Shown here: positions 8,312 through 15,771 of the stretch, in pieces
How positions within the stretch are numbered: position 1 is the stretch's first letter
Layout of the letters: each line of letters starts with the position of its first letter
Origin: an uncultured Lachnospira sp.
GTDB taxonomy: Bacteria; Bacillota; Clostridia; Lachnospirales; Lachnospiraceae
Length of the DNA: 21,394 nt
Reading direction: 5' to 3'
Assembly: GCA_934358235.1 (NCBI GenBank)
Contig: CAKRKK010000014.1
Span: 1 to 21,394, forward strand
The notes under the pieces: generated by a model
What the model was told of the DNA's origin: nothing
The model's input: only the letters and a program-made list of their open reading frames with translations
Databases searched by the model: none
Made by a program: the position numbers and the translations under genes

Positions 8312-8935
8312 ATGAATACACAGGAAAAAGCCTATAATAACGCAATAAATAGCTGCAGGAGTGCTCTTTATAAAAGTGGAATACAGAAGGAAAGCAAGGC
8401 AATGAGAACAGTAAAAACAGGCAGTAATGTTAATGCAGCGGATAATAATACGCAGAATTGTAAGACGGGAATAGATACTGCAACGATTGGTCTGCAGTTA
8501 AAAGAAGCGGTAGATGCTATATTTGATCCTACAACCGGAATGACGGAGGAACAGAAGAAAAGCTTTGTTGAGAAGATTTATAAGAAGCTAGAAAGTGGCA
8601 AGAAGCTTACTTATGATGAATTGCAGTATCTTAGATTACATGATCCCATTACCTATGCCAAAGCAGCAAGAGTGCAGGTTATGAGGGAAGCCTTGAAAAA
8701 ACAGCTTGAGAATGCTAAAAGTAAAGAGGAGGCAGCGGATATCTATCTTACTAATATGTCACGTATAGCTGATGATGATCCGGCAAAAAAAGAGCTGGAA
8801 GCAGCGTATAATGATGAATATTCTGAATTTAAAAAGTCGGATGATTATAAGAAGCTGCCTGATACAAGGAAAGAGGCAAAAGAAAAAGACAAATACAAAG
8901 TAGTTTCACCGGAAATCAAGAAAAATCAAAAATAA
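8312..8935 (+). CDS. Lysine/glutamate-rich protein of unknown function
   Basis: I do not recognise this family. The 207-residue protein has no signal peptide or membrane segment. Residues 1-60 are polar and probably disordered (Asn, Lys, Thr). Residues about 60-150 look like a compact helical domain, with a TEEQKKSFVEKIYKKLESGK helix and a YDELQYLRLHDPITYAKAARVQVMREAL stretch (given here in pieces: YDELQYLRLHDP then ITYAKAARVQVM). The tail from about 155 is highly charged with repeated Lys/Asp/Glu. GGAG at 8301-8304 is seven bases before the ATG. It stands alone between the HAD hairpin and the trp promoter. It shares the Lys-rich character of the 15772 protein but not its domain. Confidence 0.75.
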   Translation: MNTQEKAYNNAINSCRSALYKSGIQKESKAMRTVKTGSNVNAADNNTQNCKTGIDTATIGLQLKEAVDAIFDPTTGMTEEQKKSFVEKIYKKLESGKKLTYDELQYLRLHDPITYAKAARVQVMREALKKQLENAKSKEEAADIYLTNMSRIADDDPAKKELEAAYNDEYSEFKKSDDYKKLPDTRKEAKEKDKYKVVSPEIKKNQK

Positions 8936-8965
8936 AATGAAATGAAAAATAAATAAAATTAGTGC

Positions 8966-8994
8966 TTGACCATTTGTGACGATGGTGCTATGAT
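8966..8994 (+). promoter_or_regulatory. trp operon promoter
   Basis: TTGACC at 8966-8971 and TATGAT at 8989-8994 are separated by exactly 17 bases, five of six matches to consensus in each box. Transcription should start near 9001 and run straight into the T-box leader. Confidence 0.85.
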
Positions 8995-9000
8995 AAGTTC

Positions 9001-9390
9001 AACATTTTAATAAACTAAAGTCTAAGAACAAGATAGTACTTTATGAACGAGCATTACAGAGAGCTGGTGGTGATGGAAAACCAGTATGTAAGTCTTAAAG
9101 GAATGGGCTTGGGAGATGCACATATTAAAGGCTGTATATAAGGCTGAGTAGTTTGTGACGTGTCCTCACGTTATAGAGGCAGGATATATTAGTATCCGGG
9201 AAAGAGGTAAGTGTAATATACATAATTACATACTCATTTATCAGAGATGATAGAGTGTACAGATTATAAGGATGTTAAGATAGTAATCTGGTATAATCAG
9301 TAATGTATATACATTTATGAATAAGGGTGGCACCACGATAGTTAGATTATTCGTCCCTGACAGGAAAGAATCCTGTCAGGGACTTTTTTA
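9001..9390 (+). promoter_or_regulatory. Tryptophan T-box leader (tRNA-Trp-sensing riboswitch)
   Basis: About 390 nt of untranslated leader between the promoter and trpE fill the 565-base gap there. Hallmarks in order are AGTA near 9043 on the 5' side of the specifier loop; the Stem I apical signature AGAGAGCTGG...AAAACCAG at about 9058-9084; the specifier loop GAA-TGG-GCTTGGGAG with Trp codon UGG at 9104-9106; and the T-box AGGGTGGCACCACG at 9324-9337, which overlaps the terminator's 5' flank. The T-box bulge is UGGC. Its C should pair with discriminator G73 of tRNA-Trp, which fits the specifier. Uncharged tRNA-Trp is expected to stabilise the antiterminator and allow trp transcription, while charged tRNA leads to termination. 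Confidence 0.93.
9353..9389 (+). terminator. T-box attenuator terminator
   Basis: Perfect 13-bp stem GTCCCTGACAGGA (9353-9365) with TCCTGTCAGGGAC (9371-9383), a 5-nt loop, and six T at 9384-9389. Its 5' arm (CGTCCCT at 9352-9358) is the stretch that pairs with AGGG of the T-box in the alternative antiterminator. Confidence 0.95.
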
Positions 9391-9500
9391 ATATAAGACT
9401 ATATAAAAAGGCAGGACAGATATTTCCTATTAAGAACAGTGTGTGGAACATATATTTCATACTTGTTCATTAACAGCAGTTATACCGGAGGATTGAACGC

Positions 9501-10916
9501 ATGAGAGTATTAAAGGCTTACAAAAAAACAGTCAGTATTGTTAATGAAACAGCAATAGAACTGTATAAGGGATTAGGAAGAGAACACAAGGGCTTTCTTA
9601 TGGAGAGCAATGATAAGGAGAACGGCAGATATACATTTATGGGGGTTGATCCTCAGGAGCTTATACAGTCAGATAAGGAAAGTCTTGTTATTACTAAAGC
9701 AGACGGAACTAAGGATATCAGATATGGTAATCCACTTGAAAGGTTAAAGGAGTATTTCAATGAATTCAAGATAATAAAGGATGCAAAAGAGCTTGAATTC
9801 GCAGGCGGACTTGTTGGAAGCCTTGGATATGACTATATAAGATACACAGAGCAGCTTCCAGATGATAATCCAGATGAGATTGGGATAGAAACTATACAGC
9901 TTATGCTTGCTTCAAAGTTTATAGCTATTGATCATGAGGCAGAGACATTTACAGCAGTTGTGCTCGATGAAGATAATGAAGAGGGAAAGAAAAGAGCTTT
10001 AGCAGAAGCTGAGAATTTAATAAATCAGGCACGCACAGGCGTTGATAAATATCACGATGAAAAAGTAAATATGACTCTTGATGGACATATATTGAAAAAA
10101 TCGGACACACTTGAGGAGTATAGTAAAAAGGTTGAAAAAATAAAACAGTATATAAAGGATGGACATATCTTCCAGACAGTTTTGTCGCAAAGATGGACGG
10201 TTGAAACTAAACAGACAGGCTTTGAACTGTATGAAAAGTTAAGAGAGCTTAATCCATCACCTTATCTTTATTATTATAATTTCGGTGATTTCGAGATAAT
10301 AGGAAGTTCACCTGAGATGATAGTTAAACAGACAGATTCCAAGGTATATACCTGCCCAATAGCAGGAACAAGAAGAAGAGGAAAAAGTAAGGAAGAGGAT
10401 ATAGCATTAGAGGAGGAGCTTCTTGCAGATGAGAAGGAAAGGGCAGAGCATGTTATGCTGGTTGACCTTGCAAGAAATGATTGTGGAAAGATAAGTGAGC
10501 TTGGTTCGGTAAGAGTATCACAGTTTATGAATGTACAGAGGTATTCACACGTTATGCATATAGTTTCACTGGTAGAGGGAAGAAGAAATGGTGAATATCA
10601 TCCACTTGACCTTGTTTCCTCGTTCCTTCCGGCAGGAACACTTAGCGGTGCACCAAAGATAAGGGCTATGGAGATTATAGATGAGCTTGAAACAGTAAGA
10701 AGAGGATTGTATGGAGGTGCCACAGGTTATCTTGATTTTGATGGAAATATGAATTTCTGCATAACAATAAGAACCATGATAAAAAAAGGTGATAAGGTAT
10801 ATCTTCAGGCAGGCGCAGGTATAGTCGCAGATTCTAAACCAGAGCTTGAATATCAGGAGTGCTGCAATAAGGTTATGGCACTTGCTAAGACACTTGTTAA
10901 GGAGGAAAAGCTATGA
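9501..10916 (+). CDS. trpE: Anthranilate synthase component I
   Basis: Converts chorismate to anthranilate using ammonia supplied by TrpG; first committed step of tryptophan synthesis. The 471-residue protein has the chorismate-binding domain with AGTRRRGKSKEED, RYSHVMHIVS, GTLSGAPKIRAMEIIDELE, YGGATGYLDFDG and AGAGIVADSKPELEYQEC in order. The N-terminal feedback site has LMES at residues 33-36, where many TrpE proteins have LLES, and NPSPYL where NPSPYM is common, so Trp inhibition probably remains but may be altered. CCGGAGG at 9485-9491 is nine bases before the ATG. Its TGA overlaps the trpG ATG (ATGA), giving translational coupling of the two subunits in equal amounts. Controlled by the T-box leader. 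Confidence 0.97.
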   Translation: MRVLKAYKKTVSIVNETAIELYKGLGREHKGFLMESNDKENGRYTFMGVDPQELIQSDKESLVITKADGTKDIRYGNPLERLKEYFNEFKIIKDAKELEFAGGLVGSLGYDYIRYTEQLPDDNPDEIGIETIQLMLASKFIAIDHEAETFTAVVLDEDNEEGKKRALAEAENLINQARTGVDKYHDEKVNMTLDGHILKKSDTLEEYSKKVEKIKQYIKDGHIFQTVLSQRWTVETKQTGFELYEKLRELNPSPYLYYYNFGDFEIIGSSPEMIVKQTDSKVYTCPIAGTRRRGKSKEEDIALEEELLADEKERAEHVMLVDLARNDCGKISELGSVRVSQFMNVQRYSHVMHIVSLVEGRRNGEYHPLDLVSSFLPAGTLSGAPKIRAMEIIDELETVRRGLYGGATGYLDFDGNMNFCITIRTMIKKGDKVYLQAGAGIVADSKPELEYQECCNKVMALAKTLVKEEKL

Positions 10917-11482
10917 TTCTGTTAATAGATAATTATGATTCATTTACCTATAATCTGTATCAGTTTATAGGAATATTTAACAATGATATTAAGGTTGTAA
11001 GAAATGATAAGATAACAATACAACAGATAGAAGAACTTAATCCTGAGGCAATTGTTATATCTCCGGGACCAAAAAGTCCTAAGGAGGCAGGCATAAGTGT
11101 TGAAGCAATAAAGTATTTTGCAGGGAAAAAGCCTATACTTGGAATATGTCTTGGACATCAGAGCATAGGAGAAGCATTTGGAGCAACAGTTTCCTATGCC
11201 AAGAAGCTGATGCATGGAAAACAGTCAGAGGTTATGCATGAGGGTAAGAGCATATTTACAGGAATTCCTTCACCAGTAAAGGTTGCAAGATATCATTCAC
11301 TTGCTGTTATAGAAGACACAATACCTGATGAGCTTGAGGTTATAGCAAGAACAGAGGACGGGGAAATAATGGCTATAAAGCATAGAGACTATCCCGTTGT
11401 TGGATTACAGTTTCATCCAGAATCGATATATACAGAGCATGGCAAAAGGATGATAGAGAATTTCGTTAATGGCAGGATATAA
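10913..11482 (+). CDS. trpG: Anthranilate synthase component II, glutamine amidotransferase
   Basis: Class I glutamine amidotransferase that feeds ammonia to TrpE. The catalytic triad is Cys79 (GICLGHQ), His168 and Glu170 (LQFHPES). The oxyanion-region motif is SPGPKSP, where SPGPxxP with a different sixth residue is usual. At 189 residues it is the amidotransferase alone, not the TrpG-TrpD fusion found in enteric bacteria. The same family includes PabA, which can serve both tryptophan and folate synthesis, but the ATGA overlap with trpE assigns it to tryptophan here. The gene ends 16 bases before the indole-glycerol-phosphate synthase start, exactly where trpD lies in canonical operons. Confidence 0.95.
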   Translation: MILLIDNYDSFTYNLYQFIGIFNNDIKVVRNDKITIQQIEELNPEAIVISPGPKSPKEAGISVEAIKYFAGKKPILGICLGHQSIGEAFGATVSYAKKLMHGKQSEVMHEGKSIFTGIPSPVKVARYHSLAVIEDTIPDELEVIARTEDGEIMAIKHRDYPVVGLQFHPESIYTEHGKRMIENFVNGRI

Positions 11483-11498
11483 GAAAGAGGAGAAAAGC

Positions 11499-12962
11499 AT
11501 GATACTTGATGTTATAGTTGAGGATAAATTAAGAAGACTCCCTGAACAAAAGAAAAAAATAAGCGAGGAAAAGATGAAGGAGCTTGCACTTTCATCTACG
11601 AGGAAGAGTTATAGCTTTTATGAGGCATTAAGAAAAGATGGCTTATCAATTATAGGTGAGTTTAAGAAGGCTTCGCCAAGTCATGGTACTATGGATAATA
11701 AGATAGATCTGATTGAAAGAATCCGACAATATAGTGAAAGTGCAGATGCAATATCCTGTCTTACAGAAGAGGATCATTTTAATGGAAGCACAGAGTATCT
11801 TAAGCAGATGAGAGGTATGACAACGCTGCCTGTTATACGCAAGGACTTTATAATAGATCCTTATCAGGTATATGAAGCTAAGGTTATAGGCGCAGATGCA
11901 ATACTGCTTATTGCTGCGATACTTGATGACGCCAGATTTAAGGAATTGTATGAGCTTGCATATAGCCTTGGGCTTGATGTACTGTGTGAGGTGCATGATG
12001 AAGAAGAAATGAAAAGAATGCTTGCACTGGATGTTAAAATAATTGGAATTAATAACCGTAATCTTAAGACCTTTGCTGTTGACCTTGAAACCACAAAGAG
12101 ATTGGCAGCTATGGTGACAACTGATATGAGAAGGGCAGGGAAGGTTCTGGTATCAGAAAGCGGAGTTTCAGATATAGACGATATAAAGCTGCTGGCAGGA
12201 AGTAAGGTTGATGCACTTCTTATAGGAACGGTGCTTATGGAGGCTGTCAGACCAGAAGAACTGATAGCTGAATATAAGTGCATATATGATAATGAATGTG
12301 AAACACAGGAGCTGACATATAAAGCACGAAAGCCAGAGATTAAAATATGTGGAATAACAAGCAGAGAAGATGCCAGGCTTCTTATAAAGTATGGCGCGGA
12401 TTATGCAGGGATGGTTGTGTATTATCCTAAAAGCCGCAGGAACATAACGATAGATGAAGCAGGAGAATATGTTGATATATTGAAAAAATCAGACATTAAA
12501 ACTGTTGCAGTAACAGTTTCACCAGATGTTGGACAGTTAAAGCGGATACAGGATAAGGGCTTTGATTATATACAGATACACGGAGAGCTGCACGAGGATG
12601 TCTACAGGGAATGCAGGCTGCCAATAATAAGGGCAATTAATATATCAGAGGATGATATAAATAATATCAGAAAGAATATAGCTAAGGAAGCTGATAAAGA
12701 TAAGGTTGCAGGAATTCTTCTGGATGCTGGTATTCCAGGCTCAGGTAAGGTGTTTGACTGGAACAGCGTAAAGGAGCTTGAATTAAAGGAAAAGAAATTA
12801 TTTCTGGCAGGTGGACTTAACAGCGATAATATAGCTGCTGCTGTAAAGTGTGTAATGCCTGATGTGGTTGATGTAAGCAGTGGCGTTGAATATGATGATG
12901 TTCTCATAAAAGGCAAGGATGAGAATAAAATAAGACAGTTCATAAATAACGCAAGACAATAA
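11499..12962 (+). CDS. trpCF: Bifunctional indole-3-glycerol-phosphate synthase / phosphoribosylanthranilate isomerase
   Basis: Two (beta/alpha)8 barrels in one 487-residue chain catalysing consecutive steps from phosphoribosylanthranilate to indole-glycerol phosphate. The TrpC half (about 1-262) has Glu54/Lys56 in EFKKASPS, Lys115 in RKDFI, Glu164 in CEVH, Asn185 and Glu220-Ser221 in SESG. The TrpF half (about 273-486) has catalytic Cys284 in KICGITS and Asp409 in LLDAGIPGSGKVFDW. A linker of about ten residues joins them. The fusion order (C then F) matches that of E. coli. An in-frame ATG at 11469 overlaps trpG, but AGGAG at 11488-11492 is six bases from ATG 11499, which I chose. The substrate for this enzyme requires TrpD, which is not encoded in the window. 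Confidence 0.95.
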   Translation: MILDVIVEDKLRRLPEQKKKISEEKMKELALSSTRKSYSFYEALRKDGLSIIGEFKKASPSHGTMDNKIDLIERIRQYSESADAISCLTEEDHFNGSTEYLKQMRGMTTLPVIRKDFIIDPYQVYEAKVIGADAILLIAAILDDARFKELYELAYSLGLDVLCEVHDEEEMKRMLALDVKIIGINNRNLKTFAVDLETTKRLAAMVTTDMRRAGKVLVSESGVSDIDDIKLLAGSKVDALLIGTVLMEAVRPEELIAEYKCIYDNECETQELTYKARKPEIKICGITSREDARLLIKYGADYAGMVVYYPKSRRNITIDEAGEYVDILKKSDIKTVAVTVSPDVGQLKRIQDKGFDYIQIHGELHEDVYRECRLPIIRAINISEDDINNIRKNIAKEADKDKVAGILLDAGIPGSGKVFDWNSVKELELKEKKLFLAGGLNSDNIAAAVKCVMPDVVDVSSGVEYDDVLIKGKDENKIRQFINNARQ

Positions 12963-13004
12963 TAAAAGTTAATTATTATAAATAATAAGAAAAGAGGAGT
13001 AACA

Positions 13005-14192
13005 ATGCAGGATAACAGATATTATGGACAATTTGGTGGACAATATGTTTCAGAATCACTTATGAATACACTTAATGAGCTTGAAGCAGCATTTAATGAA
13101 GCTATGAAGGATCCTAAGTTTATAGAGGAGTATAAGTATTATCTTAAAGAATATGTTGGAAGAGAGAATCCTTTATATTATGCAGAAAAGCTGAGCAATA
13201 AGTATGGTGCAAAGATATATCTTAAAAGAGAGGACCTTAATCATACGGGTGCACACAAAATCAATAATGTAATTGGACAGATTCTTTTAGCAAAGAGAAT
13301 GGGAAAAACTAAGGTCATAGCAGAAACAGGTGCAGGACAGCATGGTGTTGCAACAGCAACAGGAGCTGCACTCTTTGGAATGGAATGTACCGTGTATATG
13401 GGAGCAGAGGATATAGAAAGACAATCACTTAATGTATTTAAGATGGAGCTTTTAGGTGCAAAGGTACAGCCGGTAACAACTGGAAGCTCAACTCTTAAGG
13501 ATGCTACTAACGAAGCTATAAGAACCTGGGCTGAAAAGGCAGAGGATACATTTTATGTAATAGGCTCTGCTGTCGGACCTCATCCTTATCCAAAGATGGT
13601 TAAGGAATTCCAGAGGGTAATATCAACGGAGGCTAGAAAGCAGATATTAGAAAAAGAAGGCAGACTTCCTGATGCGGTTGTTGCTTGCGTAGGAGGCGGC
13701 TCTAACTCAATAGGAATGTTTGCAGACTTTCTGGATGATAAGGAGGTCGATTTAATAGGAGTAGAGGCTGGCGGACTTGGAGTAGAAACAGGAAAGCATG
13801 CTTCTGCTATGGCACTAGGAGAACCTGGCGTGCTGCATGGAATGAAATCATATCTGTTACAGGATGAGGCTGGAAATATTAAGCTGGCACACTCTATATC
13901 AGCAGGACTTGATTATCCAGGTGTGGGACCAGAGCATGCATACTTAAGAGATTCAGGCAGAGCAAAGTATGTGTCTATAACTGATTCAGAGTGTATGGCT
14001 GCGTTTATGGAATTGTGCAAGGAGGAAGGTATTATTCCGGCAATAGAAAGTGCACATGCACTTGCGCACGTATTAAAGATGGCACAGGGTGAATATAAGG
14101 GTAAGACTATTGTTATGTGTCTTTCAGGACGCGGTGATAAGGATGTTCATACAGTACAGAAGTATCTTAACGGAGAGGAGACTAATAAATAA
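13005..14192 (+). CDS. trpB: Tryptophan synthase beta chain
   Basis: PLP enzyme joining indole and serine to make tryptophan, in an alpha2beta2 complex with TrpA. The 395-residue TrpB1-type protein has PLP Lys85 in HTGAHKINN, the catalytic loop [13 protein letters not shown], the phosphate-binding GGGSNSIG and the C-terminal SGRGDKD. Its length is normal and it matches the TrpA-dependent branch. AGAGGAG lies at about 12992-12998, ahead of the ATG. Its stop codon shares one base with the trpA ATG (TAATG), which couples translation of the two subunits. Confidence 0.98.
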   Translation: MQDNRYYGQFGGQYVSESLMNTLNELEAAFNEAMKDPKFIEEYKYYLKEYVGRENPLYYAEKLSNKYGAKIYLKREDLNHTGAHKINNVIGQILLAKRMGKTKVIAETGAGQHGVATATGAALFGMECTVYMGAEDIERQSLNVFKMELLGAKVQPVTTGSSTLKDATNEAIRTWAEKAEDTFYVIGSAVGPHPYPKMVKEFQRVISTEARKQILEKEGRLPDAVVACVGGGSNSIGMFADFLDDKEVDLIGVEAGGLGVETGKHASAMALGEPGVLHGMKSYLLQDEAGNIKLAHSISAGLDYPGVGPEHAYLRDSGRAKYVSITDSECMAAFMELCKEEGIIPAIESAHALAHVLKMAQGEYKGKTIVMCLSGRGDKDVHTVQKYLNGEETNK

Positions 14193-14986
14193 TGAATAGA
14201 ATTGAAGAAAAAATGGAAGCTCTTAAGAATGAGGGCAGAAAAGCATTTATAACATATACAACAGCAGGACTTCCTGATATGGATACAACAGCAAAGCTTA
14301 TGCACGCACAGGAGGAGGCAGGGATAGATATAATGGAGCTTGGAGTACCATTCTCTGATCCGGTTGCTGATGGTCCTGTTATACAGAATGCCTCTTATGA
14401 AGCCATACAGAATGGAGCAACATTAAAGAAAACCTTTGAACTGATGGAAAAAGTAAGAAAAGCAGGTCTTAAAACACCTGTTGTATTTATGATGTATTAC
14501 AATACTGTATATCATTATGGACTTGATGCATTTGCAGGTAAATGTGCAGAGTGCGGGGTTGATGGACTTATTATTCCAGATCTTCCATATGAAGAGCAGG
14601 GCGAATTAAAGCAGGCACTTGCAAAGGTTGATGGTGCACCGATACTGATACAACTTGTATCCCCTGTTTCAAGGAATCGTATTCCTATGCTTACAAAGGA
14701 GGCTAAGGGCTTTATATATTGTGTTTCACAGATGGGAGTTACAGGAAAGGGTGCTAATTTCCATACACAGATAAAAGAATATCTTACAGAAGTTAAGAAG
14801 AACAGCCCGGTTCCAGTTATGATGGGCTTTGGAATAAGAACAGCAGAGGATGTTGAACCTTTAAGAGATGTTATAGATGGTGCTATAGTTGGCTCACATT
14901 TTATTAAGCTTATGAAGGAGCATAACTATGATACAGAAGCAGTAAAGACATATATTGAAACCTTTAAAAAGGAGCTGAATAAGTAA
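14192..14986 (+). CDS. trpA: Tryptophan synthase alpha chain
   Basis: Cleaves indole-3-glycerol phosphate to indole and glyceraldehyde-3-phosphate and channels indole to TrpB. The 264-residue (beta/alpha)8 barrel keeps catalytic Glu49 (IMELGVPFSDP) and Asp60 (ADGPVIQ), at the same numbers as in the Salmonella enzyme. Phosphate-binding motifs GVTGKG and GFGIRTAEDV are also present. The one-base overlap with trpB gives coupled translation. It is the last recognised enzyme gene of the operon, with a small unknown gene two bases downstream. Confidence 0.97.
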   Translation: MNRIEEKMEALKNEGRKAFITYTTAGLPDMDTTAKLMHAQEEAGIDIMELGVPFSDPVADGPVIQNASYEAIQNGATLKKTFELMEKVRKAGLKTPVVFMMYYNTVYHYGLDAFAGKCAECGVDGLIIPDLPYEEQGELKQALAKVDGAPILIQLVSPVSRNRIPMLTKEAKGFIYCVSQMGVTGKGANFHTQIKEYLTEVKKNSPVPVMMGFGIRTAEDVEPLRDVIDGAIVGSHFIKLMKEHNYDTEAVKTYIETFKKELNK

Positions 14987-14988
14987 TT

Positions 14989-15300
14989 ATGGTTACTGAG
15001 TTAGTCAGAACAGCCATAGCCACCAAATGCAATTATGATAATGCTAAAATGACAGGAAATTATGAATGTGCATATTCACTAGGAATGTTAAGCTATATTG
15101 AGGGACTTGATGAATGTGCACAGATAACCGGCCTTGACAGCGTGTATAAAGAGGTTATGGATAATATAGACAGGGTTAAAACCGATGATGTAAAGATAAA
15201 ACAGCTTATCAAGCTGCTTACAGATTATGAGCTGACATCAAAGTTTGACAAACAGATGGATGAGTTATATCATATGGGATATGCAGATAAAGGCTTGTAA
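14989..15300 (+). CDS. Small protein of unknown function at the end of the trp operon
   Basis: I do not recognise this 103-residue protein. It is acidic and helical in appearance, with no signal peptide or membrane span. It contains three scattered Cys (residues 14, 26 and 44) that do not form a metal motif. It starts two bases after the trpA stop codon, so it must be carried on the trp transcript. The nearest GGAG (14971-14974, inside trpA) is 14 bases from the ATG, so translation probably relies on coupling. Its codon use matches its neighbours. A role connected to tryptophan is only suggested by position. Confidence 0.72.
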   Translation: MVTELVRTAIATKCNYDNAKMTGNYECAYSLGMLSYIEGLDECAQITGLDSVYKEVMDNIDRVKTDDVKIKQLIKLLTDYELTSKFDKQMDELYHMGYADKGL

Positions 15301-15374
15301 TCGTTTATGTTATTTGACGGTTATTTACGGTTTTATTATTGATAATATTGCGATATCATCGTATAAATTAACAC

Positions 15375-15403
15375 TTGAAATAGCTAAAGCTGAATTATAT
15401 AAT
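15375..15403 (+). promoter_or_regulatory. Upstream promoter P1 of the HPr-like operon
   Basis: TTGAAA at 15375-15380 and a perfect TATAAT at 15398-15403 are 17 bases apart. It lies in the 199-base gap after the trp operon and would start transcription near 15410. Confidence 0.75.
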
Positions 15404-15427
15404 ATATTGTGTAGCTTAAGTTAGGTA

Positions 15428-15456
15428 TTGACTTATTTGTGTGTATGCGTTATATT
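15428..15456 (+). promoter_or_regulatory. Downstream promoter P2 of the HPr-like operon
   Basis: TTGACT at 15428-15433 and TATATT at 15451-15456 are 17 bases apart, 53 bases downstream of P1. The predicted start near 15463 leaves a short leader before the HPr-like gene. Confidence 0.72.
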
Positions 15457-15499
15457 TTACAAATGTAATTAATTAATGAAAGATAGGTGGATGTTAACG

Positions 15500-15754
15500 A
15501 TGACAGAATTAGTTAAGGTTGCAGACATTGACAAGACACATAAGAATCCAATAGCTGAACTTGTTCAGATAGCATGTAAGTTTGATAGTCATATTGAGAT
15601 TGAGGGCGAAGGAAAAAATATCAATGCTAAAAGTCTTATGGGGATTATGGCATTTGGATTAAAGGAAGGCATCGAAGTAAAGGTTATTGCAGCAGGAGAT
15701 GATGAGAATGAAGCTGCAGATGCTATTAGAAACTTTTTAACATGTAGTGACTGA
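15500..15754 (+). CDS. HPr-like phosphocarrier-family protein
   Basis: An 84-residue protein with the HPr fold and length. The Ser46 region is intact (NAKSLMGIMAFG, Ser45 here), the site that HPr kinase/phosphorylase modifies in Gram-positive bacteria. The PTS histidine is kept (His14 in DKTHKNPIA, aligning with GLHARPA), but the invariant Arg two residues later is Asn and the Gly-Leu before it is Lys-Thr. It may therefore be a regulatory Crh-like relative, not the main PTS carrier; this is inference. Of in-frame ATGs at 15476, 15491 and 15500, I chose 15500: AGGTGG at 15485-15490 is nine bases away and the length fits HPr. It is followed after 17 bases by the H1-like gene, in one operon behind two promoters. 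Confidence 0.85.
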   Translation: MTELVKVADIDKTHKNPIAELVQIACKFDSHIEIEGEGKNINAKSLMGIMAFGLKEGIEVKVIAAGDDENEAADAIRNFLTCSD

Positions 15755-15771
15755 TTAGGGAGGATGTAATT

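Noticed and set aside
8271..8315. 14-codon reading frame whose TGA overlaps the ATG of the 8312 gene
   Set aside because: GGAGG directly abuts its ATG (no spacer), so it is unlikely to be translated, and the peptide shows no regulatory codon run. The overlap is probably chance.
8973..9160. Direct repeat TTTGTGACG at 8973-8981 and 9152-9160 as a possible operator pair
   Set aside because: Nine bases repeated once within a 400-base AT-rich region is expected by chance fairly often, and the second copy is explained as part of a leader hairpin (ACGTG/CACGT).
15301..15427. Terminator for the trp operon
   Set aside because: No stem followed by a T-run could be found. AAGCT/AGCTT near 15387 and 15412 gives only five pairs without a T tract, so the operon's end is left undefined.
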